Assembly (NCBI GenBank): GCA_036924285.1
Contig: JAYKYS010000008.1
Span: 23,607,001-23,671,000, forward strand
Reading direction: 5' to 3'
DNA length: 64,000 nt
Source of the DNA: Asterella californica
Taxonomy: Eukaryota > Streptophyta > Marchantiopsida > Marchantiales > Aytoniaceae
A program made the translations under genes and the position numbers. Every line of letters starts with the position of its first letter. Position 1 is the stretch's first letter. The notes beneath the pieces were generated by a model. It was not told the DNA's origin. It was given only the letters and a program-made list of their open reading frames with translations, and searched no databases. Below are positions 1 to 11,678 of this stretch, piece by piece.

Positions 1-1592
1 TTGTATTATGTTACTGTCTTTTTCAATTTTCAACAAGTAGCATGGTAGTTATGAAGACACGACTATAGTATTTGACATATTTTAGCATATATTCACATCA
101 TTCTCATCATTCTAATTAATATTTTATTTGTTTTCTGGTGCATCCCTGATTTTGATTGACACTATGTTCTGCTACAAGTAAATCAGTAATCATATCATAT
201 ATTTAGTAATATATATCAGCACTAGTAAATACATGCTTTTATCCAAACGTGATAACGTGCTATGTAATATATTTTTATGGTATAAAAATATGTTACATAA
301 TGCATTCCTCTCTGTTCAGTGGATGTGTCTTTAGATGAACGCTGCTCTCTATTATTCTGCTACAAACAAGTGGATCAACTTTGAATATTACGACAAAATG
401 ATGCATCATCTTACGCCTAGTACCAATAGGTGATATGATCATGATGTCAATTGCTTCATGCAACATCTGAGCATGTAACATGTGAGGTACTTGCTATTCC
501 ATAAGATATCCTTTACTGCAATGTGTTTGCATATTCCCACTCCTCCATTAGAGTCATATTAGTGAAAAAGCACCACATAACTCACGTGTGATCCAACCAA
601 GAGCACAAATGTCTATCGATTCTGTGTAAAGTGTAATGAGCAGCTCATTATTCGGATCCCTCGGTTCATGTCTAGCTTCCACATTAACAAGCTCGAGTGT
701 TATTCATGCACGTGGATTCTTCTCCTTTACCACATATAGAAAGCCTTCAGATCCTCTAGCTCTATCGATTTGTTGAGAAAGACCAAGGTCTCATAGATCA
801 ACAAATATCAACTAATGTTTGAAAGAGTGTCTTTGTTGTTCGAAAGTTTCACTCTCGAAATCATACCAAGAAAAATGAACAAAATATATTCTTTAGATGG
901 ATCTCACAATCTTCGAGTGCATGAATGCTAAAGTGTTCCACGATGTAGAGGTCATATCCAAATGTGATTTTCAGAAAACATTAAGTATATCTTTTGTCAT
1001 CTTTTGTCTAAACACCACTTGTGACTTTCTCTGGCAGAAATCTATCTATCACATCATCCGAGACTTTGATTCGAACTTTTTGGTCGTGTGACAATTTTCC
1101 ACACGTGGATCTTTCATCGCTCATCCACTTCTTAATATCTCTGTCATTCTAAGATAGAAAGATGAGGATAAGGTTATCTTTGTTGTACAACGCAACGACT
1201 GTTGAACAATATCATGGTGAAATATTCTATTTCTCTCATACGAGAAAAGGACTCTGTCTATGAAACTCGATATGCTTGCTTACTGGTCCCCACCCCTTGA
1301 GACTCTTCTTCGACCCTTGGCTTGATGACTTTTCTGCTGGGCGTTTATACTGTACCTTGGGTAATTCTCTTTCTTCCATCAACGATGATGATGTCTCTGG
1401 AACTGTAAGTTCTTGTCTTCTTTCACGAGGAGATGTCATTGTCACCGCAACATCTTATCACAGTAATTGTACCTCTTACACCACCTCCAAGAGTCCGACC
1501 AACCGCAAGCACAACCGTGCAATCACCACTAATCGCAACTCAATATACCACTTGCCAAATTTTCAAATCACTCTAACCCAAATGAGGGTTGT
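1..1592. other. AT-rich intergenic, no gene seen
   Basis: Short ORFs at 897-1091 and 1276-1632 have no recognisable product. The region near 1236-1445 is slightly GC-richer. No repeats stronger than short AT palindromes were noticed. Confidence 0.5.
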
Positions 1593-1645
1593 GTTCTTTA
1601 TATTGCTAGCTACGTGCGGTCCACGTAACTAGCAATATAAAGAAC
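1593..1645. repeat. Hairpin with 24-nt arms
   Basis: Arms 1593-1616 and 1622-1645 pair with one mismatch (GTTCTTTATATTGCTAG against its complement) around a 5-nt loop. The flanks share CTCAATATACCA at about 1540 and 1682, so it may be the centre of a small foldback element. Confidence 0.85.
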
Positions 1646-3311
1646 GTAATTCTTCGTATGCTTGCACACCCGTCACTACTTCTCAATATACCATTAGCCC
1701 AATGGGGATTGTGAGTGCAGCCCATGTAGCTAACAATAATATGAAAATTATCTACTAAACAAAAGAAAAAGATTCAAAAAATAATAAATATTCTGATAAG
1801 TAGAGCAAGCCAGAAGAGAAAAAGAGAAAACTCAGAGAAAAAAAGATAGAAGAATGAGAGACGAGAAGGGAGCAAGGGAGCAAGGGAGATAAAAGAGAGC
1901 GGGGAGGAGGAGAAACGTTTAGGGTTACTCCTCCTCTGTCAATGGATCACCAGTGGAGCTCTTGTCTTTCACCGGCATATCGTCGAAGGATCCTGCAGAC
2001 GGCCGCCGGTGAATAGTGGATGGTCGACGGAAGAGGAGATCTTTTCACCGGTGAAAATGACCTAGATGGTTCCATCTAGATCGCTGATCATTCGCCGGAT
2101 GGATCGCCGGAGAACAACATCATCTTTTGTCTGCAAAAATCATCTAAGTTTCCACAGTCAAACCTCAATCTCTCCAAGTCTATCCATTTTGTAAAAAATA
2201 AAAATTATATTAAATTTTTTTAAATAAAATTTTCAAAATTATAAATATAGTTATCGAAATTTCAGTGAAATTTCGTAAAAACCTGGTTTCGTCCCTTATA
2301 CCCCACTTCTCCCCTTCCATAAGTGAATGTTGCATGCATATATAACCAGAGGGTATGCAATACCAACTGCCCTGGTTGTGAGATTAGGGTGTGGTTCCAA
2401 CACTCACCAAATAGAATTGCTTTCGTTCCATGTTCTCTAACGTATTCTCATCAGGAAATTGGTTTTATTAAACCCCTAGTATAGTTATATGAGCTCCGAG
2501 TTTCCTCGAATTCTCAGTTTCTCTAGTTTATTCGAGTTGATTTACCAAAGTATATGTTCTACGTTATGTATGGTTATAGCTTTTCATTTGGATAAAATTC
2601 TAACTCGTATATATAAATAAAATTGCGTAGCAGAAGAAACTCATTCCAATGTAACTAATATCATGCACATACCATAGGTGGTAGAAAAATATATCTTTTT
2701 GAAGCTTCTGTTATTTCGACTAAAGTGTTCAGAGATAACTATCTGAACTAAAGTTGGTTGAAATTCGATTTGTAAAATCGTTATTTCTGACGTTGGTGGT
2801 TCTGATGTATACGTTGAAGATGAGAGAAACCTGTATAAGTCTATATCTTTGAAACGATATTTGTTACATAAAAGCTTTTACTTTTACCAATATTCGAATT
2901 TGTCCAGTATCATTCTGATACATTGAAATTTATCCAATTTGAGAAGTAAAAATGGGAGGATAACATCTTGACTAGTTAACTTAACTTTTGTGCACTTTTG
3001 TTAAGGGTTCATGTTCTGTCTGTCTTGAAATTATTTTAGTTCTCTGTTATATTTTTGGCCACCGCCTTTTGGACCTGAGGGTCTCACAGTATGCGTGAAC
3101 AAAATCCAAATCTAATTCCAATATATGATTGATAATCAGAAATCCTTCGATCAAACATCAAAATAAAGAAATAATCTAGAAATGACAGTAATAGTACAAC
3201 ATCTCAGATATATACCATTCTATAATACAAGAAGTCTATGTGTGGCTCTATTTCATTAAGCCTAACTAATCACCCCGTAGCTTCTTCTTAGCAGCAAACA
3301 TGGACGTTGTA
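1646..3311. other. Intergenic with a GC-richer leader-like patch
   Basis: A purine-rich run (1740-1920) leads into a GC-richer stretch (1920-2110) with short inverted pairs such as GATGGTTCCATC and several CACCGGTGAA-like repeats. It could be an old retroelement leader. Nothing coding is recognisable. Confidence 0.35.
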
Positions 3312-3402
3312 TTCACTCTCTTTTATCTTCGGATGAGGGAATATGCAAGGTGTTTAATTTATTTCCAACCCTTCTTGTGAAAGGGTTAGGTGATATATTA
3401 AG
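3312..3402. repeat. Two-part palindrome copy (B, ATATGC, A)
   Basis: A weak B (TTCACTCTCTTTTATC..GATGAGGGAA) is followed by ATATGCAAGG. Part A then follows at 3352-3402, with AACCCTTCT and AGAAAGGGTT-type inner arms. Confidence 0.6.
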
Positions 3403-3919
3403 TATACCGGACAATGTTTTACTGGACACATATCTCATCTTATTTCTCCAGAAGCGCGATTTGAAATGCATCATTTACAAGTTATATCTACCAATTTTCA
3501 GAATATGGGTCATATTTAATATATATATATATACTATAATTTTAAAAAAATTTAGTCCATATTTATACTTTAATAAAGCTTATAGAATGGTAAGTAACAA
3601 TTCGTTCTTACCTAGAATAATTTATTATCTTGTCAGGGCCCAGATATCTCTCTTGCTTTTGACGCTTGTCTTTTTCTTCCTTTCTAGGATATGCACAGTT
3701 CGGTTACATACTTCGAGTATTTTCGTGTGATTATGCAAGATGGAATTCGAAATAAAAAGGGAAGGCATTTGAAGATTGATAATTATTATTTGCAAAACAC
3801 AATAGCGGGTACGAAATATCTCTGTATCAGCGACTGAAAATATTTTTAATTTAATAACTTATAATTTATAATTTAATCTTTTTTAAAGATCAAAACATAG
3901 ATTAAAAGGTGTGCATGTT

Positions 3920-4012
3920 TACCCTCTTCCATCTTCAGATGGAAGAGGTTTTAATACATGCTCGATTTATTACCAAACCTTTCTATTCAGAAAGATTAGA
4001 TAATAAATTAAT
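3920..4012. repeat. Two-part palindrome copy (B then A)
   Basis: B is ACCCTCTTCCATCTTCAGATGGAAGAGG (in two halves, 3921-3948). A is at about 3965-4012, with TTTATTACCAAACCTTTCT against AGAAAGATTAGATAATAAA. Confidence 0.7.
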
Positions 4013-5847
4013 TACTAAAAAATTTTATTTATTTACTTATTATAGATTTATCTTTATACTGTGAAGGATGAGCGTTTCACACTCTTCACTTACAGGTTTA
4101 TGGCCCTAAGTGCCAAGTGTAACTAATGAGTCTTCGGACCCATGCACCAAGTATAACCAAGTCTTCGAACCTTAAATGCGGAGTGCATGGGCTAGACTCA
4201 TAAATATAACACATATGTTTCCTTACCATACGAGGCTCTGTCATCTTGTTCGTTTATAAATGTTTATAATAAGTTAGATTAAGTTAAATTAGATGAAATT
4301 TATTTTATTTTCTACTTCTACCATGTGAAAATAATTTTAGCTGCAGTGTACGATGTACTATTTCTATTTACTTATTTTCTGAAACCGATCACCATGTCCC
4401 CACCCATCGTGTGTGAAAAATATTTTCACTACATCGTCGTTTGTCTTCTCATTCGGGTTAGAAGTGAATCGAGCAATCGAGCATGCATATTTACTCTCGA
4501 CCGAAATGGGAAGAGATGAATATGCAAGCCGATAGTCGATGCTTATCCGTATTTGTCTCTTTAGAAGAGTCCTCCTTGCCCTCCTTGCCAGAAGCTTGGG
4601 TGGAGGTACAGAGAAGCATCGACGAAGCAACAGCTGAAACACGAGCGTCGAGCTCCTCATGTGCTGTTCTATGGGAGGACAACTTGCATCCAGAACGCTT
4701 AGGGTTCAAAGTCAACTGCTCTCTTTTCGGGAACTTGACTTTGATCATCATATGATAAATGTGTTGAAAGATGAAACACACTGTTCCATCTTTATGCCGT
4801 GTTCTATGCTGATCATCAAATTAGCGCGTCTCAACTTTTACCCCATAACGGGATGAAAACCGGAATAAAGTTGCAGCTAATAACGGAAAATATCAGAACA
4901 TGCAGAGACGAAATAGAAACTTCCTAACTGTTGCTAAGGAACCGAAAAACCCACAAGGAGGTACTGCTTAGCGGAACTCCCGTCAGCTCCTTTCAAGGTA
5001 CTTCCAAAAGTACCATGCGCTATGTGTAGCGGAAAGCTCTGCCGCAGGTGCTTTCCGGGACGTAAGATGTTCCCATAGGTAGCGTCCGGAAGGTAGGAGC
5101 ACGCGTGTTAAAACACAAAGTTCACCAAAGAACTGTAAGGCACAGTGCAAGATCTCTAAAGAACTTTCTGTTTTATATTAATTATTTTTAAAAATCAAAT
5201 AACTCTACGAAAGTGTTTATATTGCGCGTAAAATATTTTACGGGCAATATACGAAAGGCATACGGAAAATGAATACGCTCTTGTACGGATCATATAGACA
5301 CCCAAAGATCATGCGCAAGAAGAAGATACTGAAAGGTGAATAAATATTTTTAACTTATTAGGACAACTTAATAATATTGTAGATTCAATTCTTTTCATTT
5401 GAAGAATACTTTGTCGAATACAGAAGAAAGATGAAAGAACAAAAACTAAGCGAAAACAATACAAAATGGAAGAAGGGAAATATGTGCACTCGAATGTAAT
5501 ACACGAATAAGAACTTAGAATAAATGCGAAATGGTTCCATCATTGCAACTGAATAATCTGAGATGATTAGTCGCTCGTATGGATATTCTCCTTCGGTCGG
5601 ACAAACTTATCAGCGGGATGTTCCCTAACTGTCATGTTCTCATGACATGTTGTGGGTCAGAGACGGTTGAGGGAAGAGCAGCTTGAGGCGAATATGCATG
5701 CTCGATGAACTTCTAGGGAACGGGTACTCTAAATTCAGAGGAGTTACAGATCTGGAGAAAAGACTGGGCGGGCCCTGGAAGTCCCCCGTGCACATCATTC
5801 AAGGAGGTCCCATCTGATTATGGAGCATGTGAAGAGGAGAACCCTAA
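4013..5847. other. Intergenic, no gene seen
   Basis: Overlapping ORFs on both strands at 4364-4856 shadow each other and match nothing known. CGAATATGCATG (5689) and GAATATGCAAGC (4518) boxes belong to the palindrome-B family. Confidence 0.45.
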
Positions 5848-5929
5848 ACTGGTACCACCTACCAGTAACATGCATGAATGAAGCACGCGATTTGCTTCAT
5901 TCATGCATGTTACTGTAGGTGGTACCAGT
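5848..5929. repeat. Strong hairpin: 38-nt arms, one bulge, short loop
   Basis: Left arm 5848-5885 and right arm about 5893-5929 are reverse complements except for one bulged C. Each includes ACTGGTACCACCTAC and AACATGCATGAATGAAGCA, with a loop of about 7 nt. Near-perfect pairing suggests a young foldback element or a precursor for small RNAs. Confidence 0.9.
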
Positions 5930-8730
5930 AAGATGTAACTCTGGACAGGTTCTTCAATCGATACCATTTCACTAGCATCTCATCGTGTAGCTGCTGAACC
6001 CGCCAGGCGATAGCTCGATCTCTCGCATAATCGAGAGGCGGGGAAAACTCTTCTTAGCGAGAGAGGTTCTGTTCATGACTTAGTCTAGCAGTTTGTGAGC
6101 AAAAATGTTTCACTGGTGCTGGGTACGACGTTTAGTCCAGTAAACTTCATCAGACTGAAGTAGTTTTTGTTAACCACACGTTCTCGAGAAGCTGAACTAC
6201 TCGGATAGATTGATTTTGGTGGGATGACATAGCAATCGGACAATCGCAAGTACAGTAATGAGAGGAAGACGAACCACGTGAAAATGACAATTCTGTCATG
6301 TGAACATATTTTCAAGTGGAACAGTAATGCATATTTGGGTTCATTTCGAGCTCATGGTCTTTATCCCATTGACGCTGCCGTTTCCTTTCACAAGTAGTGA
6401 ATACCAGTCTTTCCAGACTTAAAACTTTAAGACTTTGGGATCTAGATGAGTATTGCGATAGCCAAATTTTGTTTACAAGGTGATTCATGTTCGACTGTTT
6501 CGAAGCACTTGTGGGGTTCAGCCGATAGTCGAGAAAAGGATACAAACAGACTTGTATATGCACGGGACCGGGAATGCACAATCGAAAACCATACGGTACC
6601 CCCTCGTGCGTTCGTTCGTATGGCTTCGTCAATGAGGGCCAGTGAAAGTCTATAATCTGGAGACGTAATTTAAAATCCGAAACTACCCTGGAAACTGCGA
6701 GAGTGTACAGTGGTCCGGACTCTCAGGCGCTGTCCCTAAAAGGTCGAGTGAGTAACCTCATACCAGGTTACAAAAGGGTGGTGCGTTTAGCCCGTAAGCT
6801 GTTGTTCCTTGCAAGGTGGATAAGTAAGTCGAGAGTAGTTATGAAGTGCTTTCTTCCTAGTAATTCGATGCATCATTTCCTCGTCAGTTTTTTGTGCAGC
6901 TCGTATCTTTGACAGTTTTCTCTGAGTGTGTGGTATTGCGTCTGTTCATCGGTAATTATATGCACTGAAAGATCATTCCCTTGCTATACGATGAGAGGAA
7001 ATATTTAGTGTCAGCAGCTCATGATCAGACACTATCAAATCTCAGGTCAGTGCTTTCTTTCCACTGAGCTGACTTTTCCTCATGTTATACGCATGTGAGG
7101 CTGGAAAGTGATAAGAGAAGCTTCCCCTCTTGAACCAGACTCTCGAGATGTCATCAGTTCATGGATTGACATTCCAGCATCACACAGCCAATCATACAGT
7201 AAACTTCAACGTGGAATGAAGTGATTTATAGTATGCCATTATGACATACAGGGCCACTCTAACTTCTCCCGTCAAAATATTCTGTACAAGATTTTATGCG
7301 TTTTCTCTATTAAGAGAACGAGGCTCTTCCGGAAGCGAGAAGTATCATGTAAGACTTTACAGGAGATTCTCGTCATTGTTCTCTTCCTGTAAGTTTTCTC
7401 TTTTCACCGGGATTCGAAATTCATCAAGCAGATTCCTGTACACATAGTAGTGACATTCTCTGACACTTGAACGATGCATGTTCGAACCTTAATTCGCTTT
7501 TACTTCTTATTGCGAAAAGTTTGAGTAGAGAATTGCTTGCTGAAGTTACTGAACTGCTTAAGCAATTTACTGACTCCGAATGTATTCTAGATTGAAACTC
7601 GTTTCTTGACTGTATCCCTTACTTGCATGCTTTGTCCGTTATATGGCGTACATATAGGACACACTTCGTCATTTTCCGTTCATATATACTGGACACACTT
7701 CGCCGTATGTCGTGGAATGTCATAACGATCGGGCTTGAGTTGTAACCGTCCATGTAATCAGTTGACATGGCAGTGAATTATCAGTCGAATACGGTCAGCT
7801 CTTTAGGGTGATCTTTGTCACCCTAAACTGCAAGAGAAAAAGAAAGATGCATGAAAAACTGAAGAGGAACAAGCAATACCAGTGCATGATCGACGTGGGC
7901 TTCCATGTCAACAGATGAGTTGTACCGTGGATTGAGATGATATGACCAACATCTGGATTTGCCAGAGTGGCGATCGTAAACGGGACAAGCAGGTAAACGT
8001 TACCGTCAAGGAAAACAATTTAATTTAGAGTGCAATCGAGCCGTTAGATTACTTAACGGGTATAGTCAAACCATTGACGAGAAGTGAGAGTGGCCTTTTT
8101 AGGGCCACTCAAACTTGGCCTTTACAGCAATTGCGTTATCATTTTCACAGTGAATAGACGTAAATTTACATTCCACTAACGAAGGTGATACGTATAATTC
8201 TTACGTCTTTGGACGTAACTTTCGTAAAGTTTAATGTCTGTTAACTGATCCTCGTAAATAAAAATATTTTACATGTTTTCTAGAAAATTGTACATATTAA
8301 ATATCTAGTTAAATATTTGAAAAAGACCATAACTGGTAACAGTCTATAATTAACATTACGGAATGCAATATATGCGTTATGCAACACTTTTGTGCGGAAC
8401 GTTGTACATGACAATTCAAATATGTTTTATGTTAATTTTGCGGTTACATGTAGGTTTGAAATGACTCTTTGTTGGTTCAGAACTTGTACGACGTTTCCAT
8501 CTGTTTTAGTTAAATTTGCATTTACGTCCAGATTTGAAACGATTATAAACTAGTTAGTAACCAATAAAAGTGATACGTGCCTTCTCACACCTCAGTTTCC
8601 GATCACAACCACCCCGAAAGTGACCTACAACGAAAGGGCGTCGTAGCAATCACACCTAAGTTCCAAATTCAGCAAACATTTATATGAAAGTGCTTTACAT
8701 ATGTTGACGTAACTCTCGTAGCAAGTTTTT
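5930..8730. other. Intergenic, no gene seen
   Basis: Only short unrelated ORFs are present (6085-6315, 6312-6632, 7241-7447). A 10-bp-arm stem-loop with TTTAGGGTGA and its complement is at 7802-7827. A paired GGACACACTTCG block is near 7658 and 7691. Confidence 0.45.
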
Positions 8731-9050
8731 ACTTTCTCGGGTTTGACTCGTCTTATCAGAAAATGTGGGAGTGTTATAAAAGTTTATTTTAATAAGTTAC
8801 TATAGAAAATTAAATTAATTCATAAATATTATATGTTGACCAGATCTAGAGTAGTCAACTCATCCAGAAAAAACTCATAAGTGAAGAACGAGCTGATGCG
8901 TTCCTGGGGTATAAGTCAGAGATCTTCATTGTCAATATGCATCATTCTGGGTGGATATTAATTTATATTCTAACTCTTCCGGCCAGAAGGGTCAGAATAT
9001 AGATTACATCTCATATACACTTCAGTGTACATGAAGTGAATAAGCAGAGC
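8731..9050. repeat. LTR-like dispersed repeat, copy 1
   Basis: The segment shares ordered blocks with 16840-17160: CTTATCRGAAAAYGTG, AATAAGTTAYTAT, AAAATTAAAT, CTGGGGTATAAGT and the palindrome pair at the end. A TGTTATAA start (8774) preceded by GTGGGAG resembles a polypurine tract and LTR start. No coding sequence is attached. Confidence 0.45.
8959..9045. repeat. Two-part palindrome copy (A then B-like)
   Basis: A lies at 8959-9006 (TTAATTTATATTCTAACTC..complement). A short palindrome, CACTTCAGTGTACATGAAGTG, follows at about 9019-9039. It lies at the end of the LTR-like repeat starting near 8774. Confidence 0.7.
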
Positions 9051-9167
9051 AAGAGGTGAAATAGTTATTTATCCTATTCGAAATAAAACATGTTTTTCCC
9101 CGGATTTGAGTTGTCCGGGTAAGGAATCTTTCAGTTATATTCGAAAATGACTCCCCCTATTGTCTAG

Positions 9168-9720
9168 GCTAGTCCAAATTGGTTTAACAATCTTTGAACC
9201 AAACGGTTATTAGTCGAAGTATTTAAGTCAGTTTCGAACTTGAACCAAGACTGAACTGAAATCAGTTGACATTGTTCTGAACCTAGCAGAATAATTAAAT
9301 TGAACCGTTTAAACCATGAAACCGTTTCGATCAATTCCTTTTAGAAGATTGTATTTGAATCATTTCATATCGAACCGATGAAATCGTTGTTAAACCGTAA
9401 AAACATGTTTGTCTGAAGACTATTTGAGTTTTCGAAGCGAATAAAGTATTTTACCCAGGTTTGAAAAAAAACTTTGAAAAAAAATAAAGTATTTTACCCA
9501 GGTTTCCCCATCAACTTAAACGTCACGAAAATGCGCTACATATCTTTTGAACCAAATTCGAACCAGTTAAACCTAAATCATTTAACCATCTCAACCGTTT
9601 TGACGCAAAACCAATTAAAATCGTCTGAACCTGCACCAGATCGCACCTGCAACGTCTAAACCGGAACCGCTTCAAACTATAGTTTCGGGGTTCAGTTTGA
9701 ACCGGGCCGGGGATAACACA
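9168..9720. repeat. AACCG-rich degenerate repeat
   Basis: Many diverged copies of GAACC, AAACCG and GGTTTAA occur, ending in GGTTCAGTTTGAACCGGGCC (9691-9710). A 22-bp block (ATAAAGTATTTTACCCAGG) is duplicated at about 9441 and 9485. No coding frame looks real. Confidence 0.55.
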
Positions 9721-9751
9721 CACGCTTCTTTACTTATTTAACTAAATATAT

Positions 9752-9800
9752 TAATTTATTATCTAGTTTTTCTCAAAGAAAATTTTAGATAATAACTTAA
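9752..9800. repeat. Palindrome A copy
   Basis: AATTTATTATCTAGTTTTTCTC pairs imperfectly with AGAAAATTTTAGATAATAACTT across a 4-5-nt loop. No B part is visible. Confidence 0.5.
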
Positions 9801-9986
9801 ACCTTCGTATATTTGAATGAAATTAGTTTGTGAAATATACATTCGATAGACTGAAACTAATTTTTTTAGTCAACATATTAATTTATTATTTAACTTTTTC
9901 TATTGAACAGTAAAATTTTATATATTTATAATAAAGTTAATTAAATGATAAATGATAAATATTATTATTTATTTCTTGAAGTGTCA

Positions 9987-10154
9987 CGAACCATGAGACT
10001 GTCCATGAGAGTACATCACAAAGAGACTCGGACAAAAAATTTCGTTAACAGTTTGCAACACATGCATCTCTAACCTTACCCGTCAAACGACTTAAACCCA
10101 CCAACTTTCTCTTAGAAAACTCTAGGTTAAACCACTTGGGACACCGATCTTCAG
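9987..10154 (-). mobile_element. tRNA-derived SINE, second copy
   Basis: On the minus strand it matches the 39.3-kb copy from CTGAAGATCGGTGTCCC through the end block AGTCTCATGGTTCG. Clear divergence has degraded the B box. The shared start and end define the element length at about 168 bp. Confidence 0.65.
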
Positions 10155-10548
10155 AAGGTGAAGTAGTGAAGTAACCACCGATCAACTGAAATACTGCAGC
10201 TGTTTACAGGTTTAGGGTGCAGAACCAAATTATACCCGGCTAGGCAAACAACGACGGCGGCTGACTCTACCGTCCACGGAACCCAGCCGTACATGCAAAA
10301 ACTGGTCGCGGGGAGGTGCGTTCCTGGAAACCCTCCGCACGGCACGCCTGCGCATTTTACTCTCCATTTCTATCTGTTGTTCTGTTTTATATGTAAGTAT
10401 TACACACAACGATAAGTGGTCAGGTATTATGTACATACAGTACCTGGATTCAGGAACAAGCAGGAGCTGAACTTCTGAGGGAACATGCGGTTAACGCACT
10501 GAGAAATAAAGTTTCGTAATATATATTCGTGCGAAAAGACAAAAATTT

Positions 10549-10830
10549 GCTTGACCATAATGCAGTAGGTTTGTTGTGCTCTCAATCGTGTTTGATCATA
10601 TTTTTGTTAGTGATGTATTGCTTGATAATACCATCACATCTTAGATTGACTGTTAACCATCTTTTTGAAACCAATCATTTTGTCATGTCAGTGACATGTA
10701 CACTTCATCTTTATAAACATATTTATTACTAAAAAATATTTGAACAAAAAAAAATTTTAATCACGATCTAAGGTAGTGAAATGATGAAAGACATGGGAAA
10801 GTGACTTGTTTTAGTATGATAAAACAAACC
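10549..10830. mobile_element. Degenerate copy of the TIR element family
   Basis: The left end has three spaced GYTTGAYNATA-type motifs (10549, 10591, 10618), the block GCAGTAGGTTTGTTGTG that matches the 47.7-kb element arm, and then ATGTCAGTGACATGTAC and TTTTAATCACGATC, which match its interior. The right arm is weak, limited to an AAACAAACC remnant near 10823. The copy appears old and non-mobile. Confidence 0.5.
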
Positions 10831-11678
10831 AAACCTATTTGGGCTGTGAAAAGAAAAATTATTGCGACACAGACTTTGGGAACCGTGAAGAGGAAAGGTT
10901 GATGGTTATGTTCGCAAAGGAAAAGGGAAGTCTACGGCTGGAAAAGTTTTATGAAATGAAGCAATTGAAGGACTCCGCAAGCAGGAGGAGGAAGTACTAT
11001 GATCTAGCGACTAGAAGAATACACCTCAGGCGAAGCACGAGGAGGACTTAGAGGTACTGTAGTTGAGATCCAACCAGTGGATGGAGGAAAAATAAGTAGG
11101 CTGTGCGGTCAGGGCTACTGCGCTATAGCTGAGAAAACGTGTACAGGGGAATGTGGGACCAGCTAGCTGGAGACGCGGAGGGAGCTGTGGGGGGTAGTCT
11201 ATTTCCTCACGGAGGGAAATGATGGGGACCCGACGGAGAGAAGTGGGGTCAGAGTTGACCGGTCTATGCACCCATGAAGCTTATTCTGAGATGCCACTAG
11301 TGGTGAGTTCCACAACGGCCATAGCTAGTCAGTCTCGTGTACGCACTCACGGGAAGAGATAAAAACCACAGGAGTGAGCGCACAATACCGACAGTGGGTG
11401 CTGCATCAGCAAGGCTGGTCTGGGCAAGGCTGGGGCAAACGTTAACAAGATCCTAGAGCCTCATCTCAGCTAAGCTCAGTCCAGTCTTTGTGTCTCAGAG
11501 CTGGTGTCTGATACCAGCTCGTTAATTGTTTTTCGGCTGACCGCGTTAGTTAGTGTCAAGCTTCTGAAACGAAGCCTTTCTAGTGTTAAGAGAGTGCGCT
11601 GGGTACGCTGAGAGATTTTTTACTAGTTTAGACAGGAGTGACATAATAAGCTCTCTTGCTGAGAGAGAGCATCGAGCG
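10831..11678. other. 5' flank of the pectin methylesterase gene
   Basis: GC content rises toward the gene. A TATA-like GATAAAAACC occurs at 11358-11367, about 320 bp before the ATG, and would suit a transcription start near 11390. A short basic ORF at 10839-11051 is unrecognised. Confidence 0.3.

Noticed and set aside
3350..3730. 126-aa hydrophobic ORF
   Set aside because: It starts inside a palindrome-family repeat and its hydrophobicity follows from T-rich sequence.
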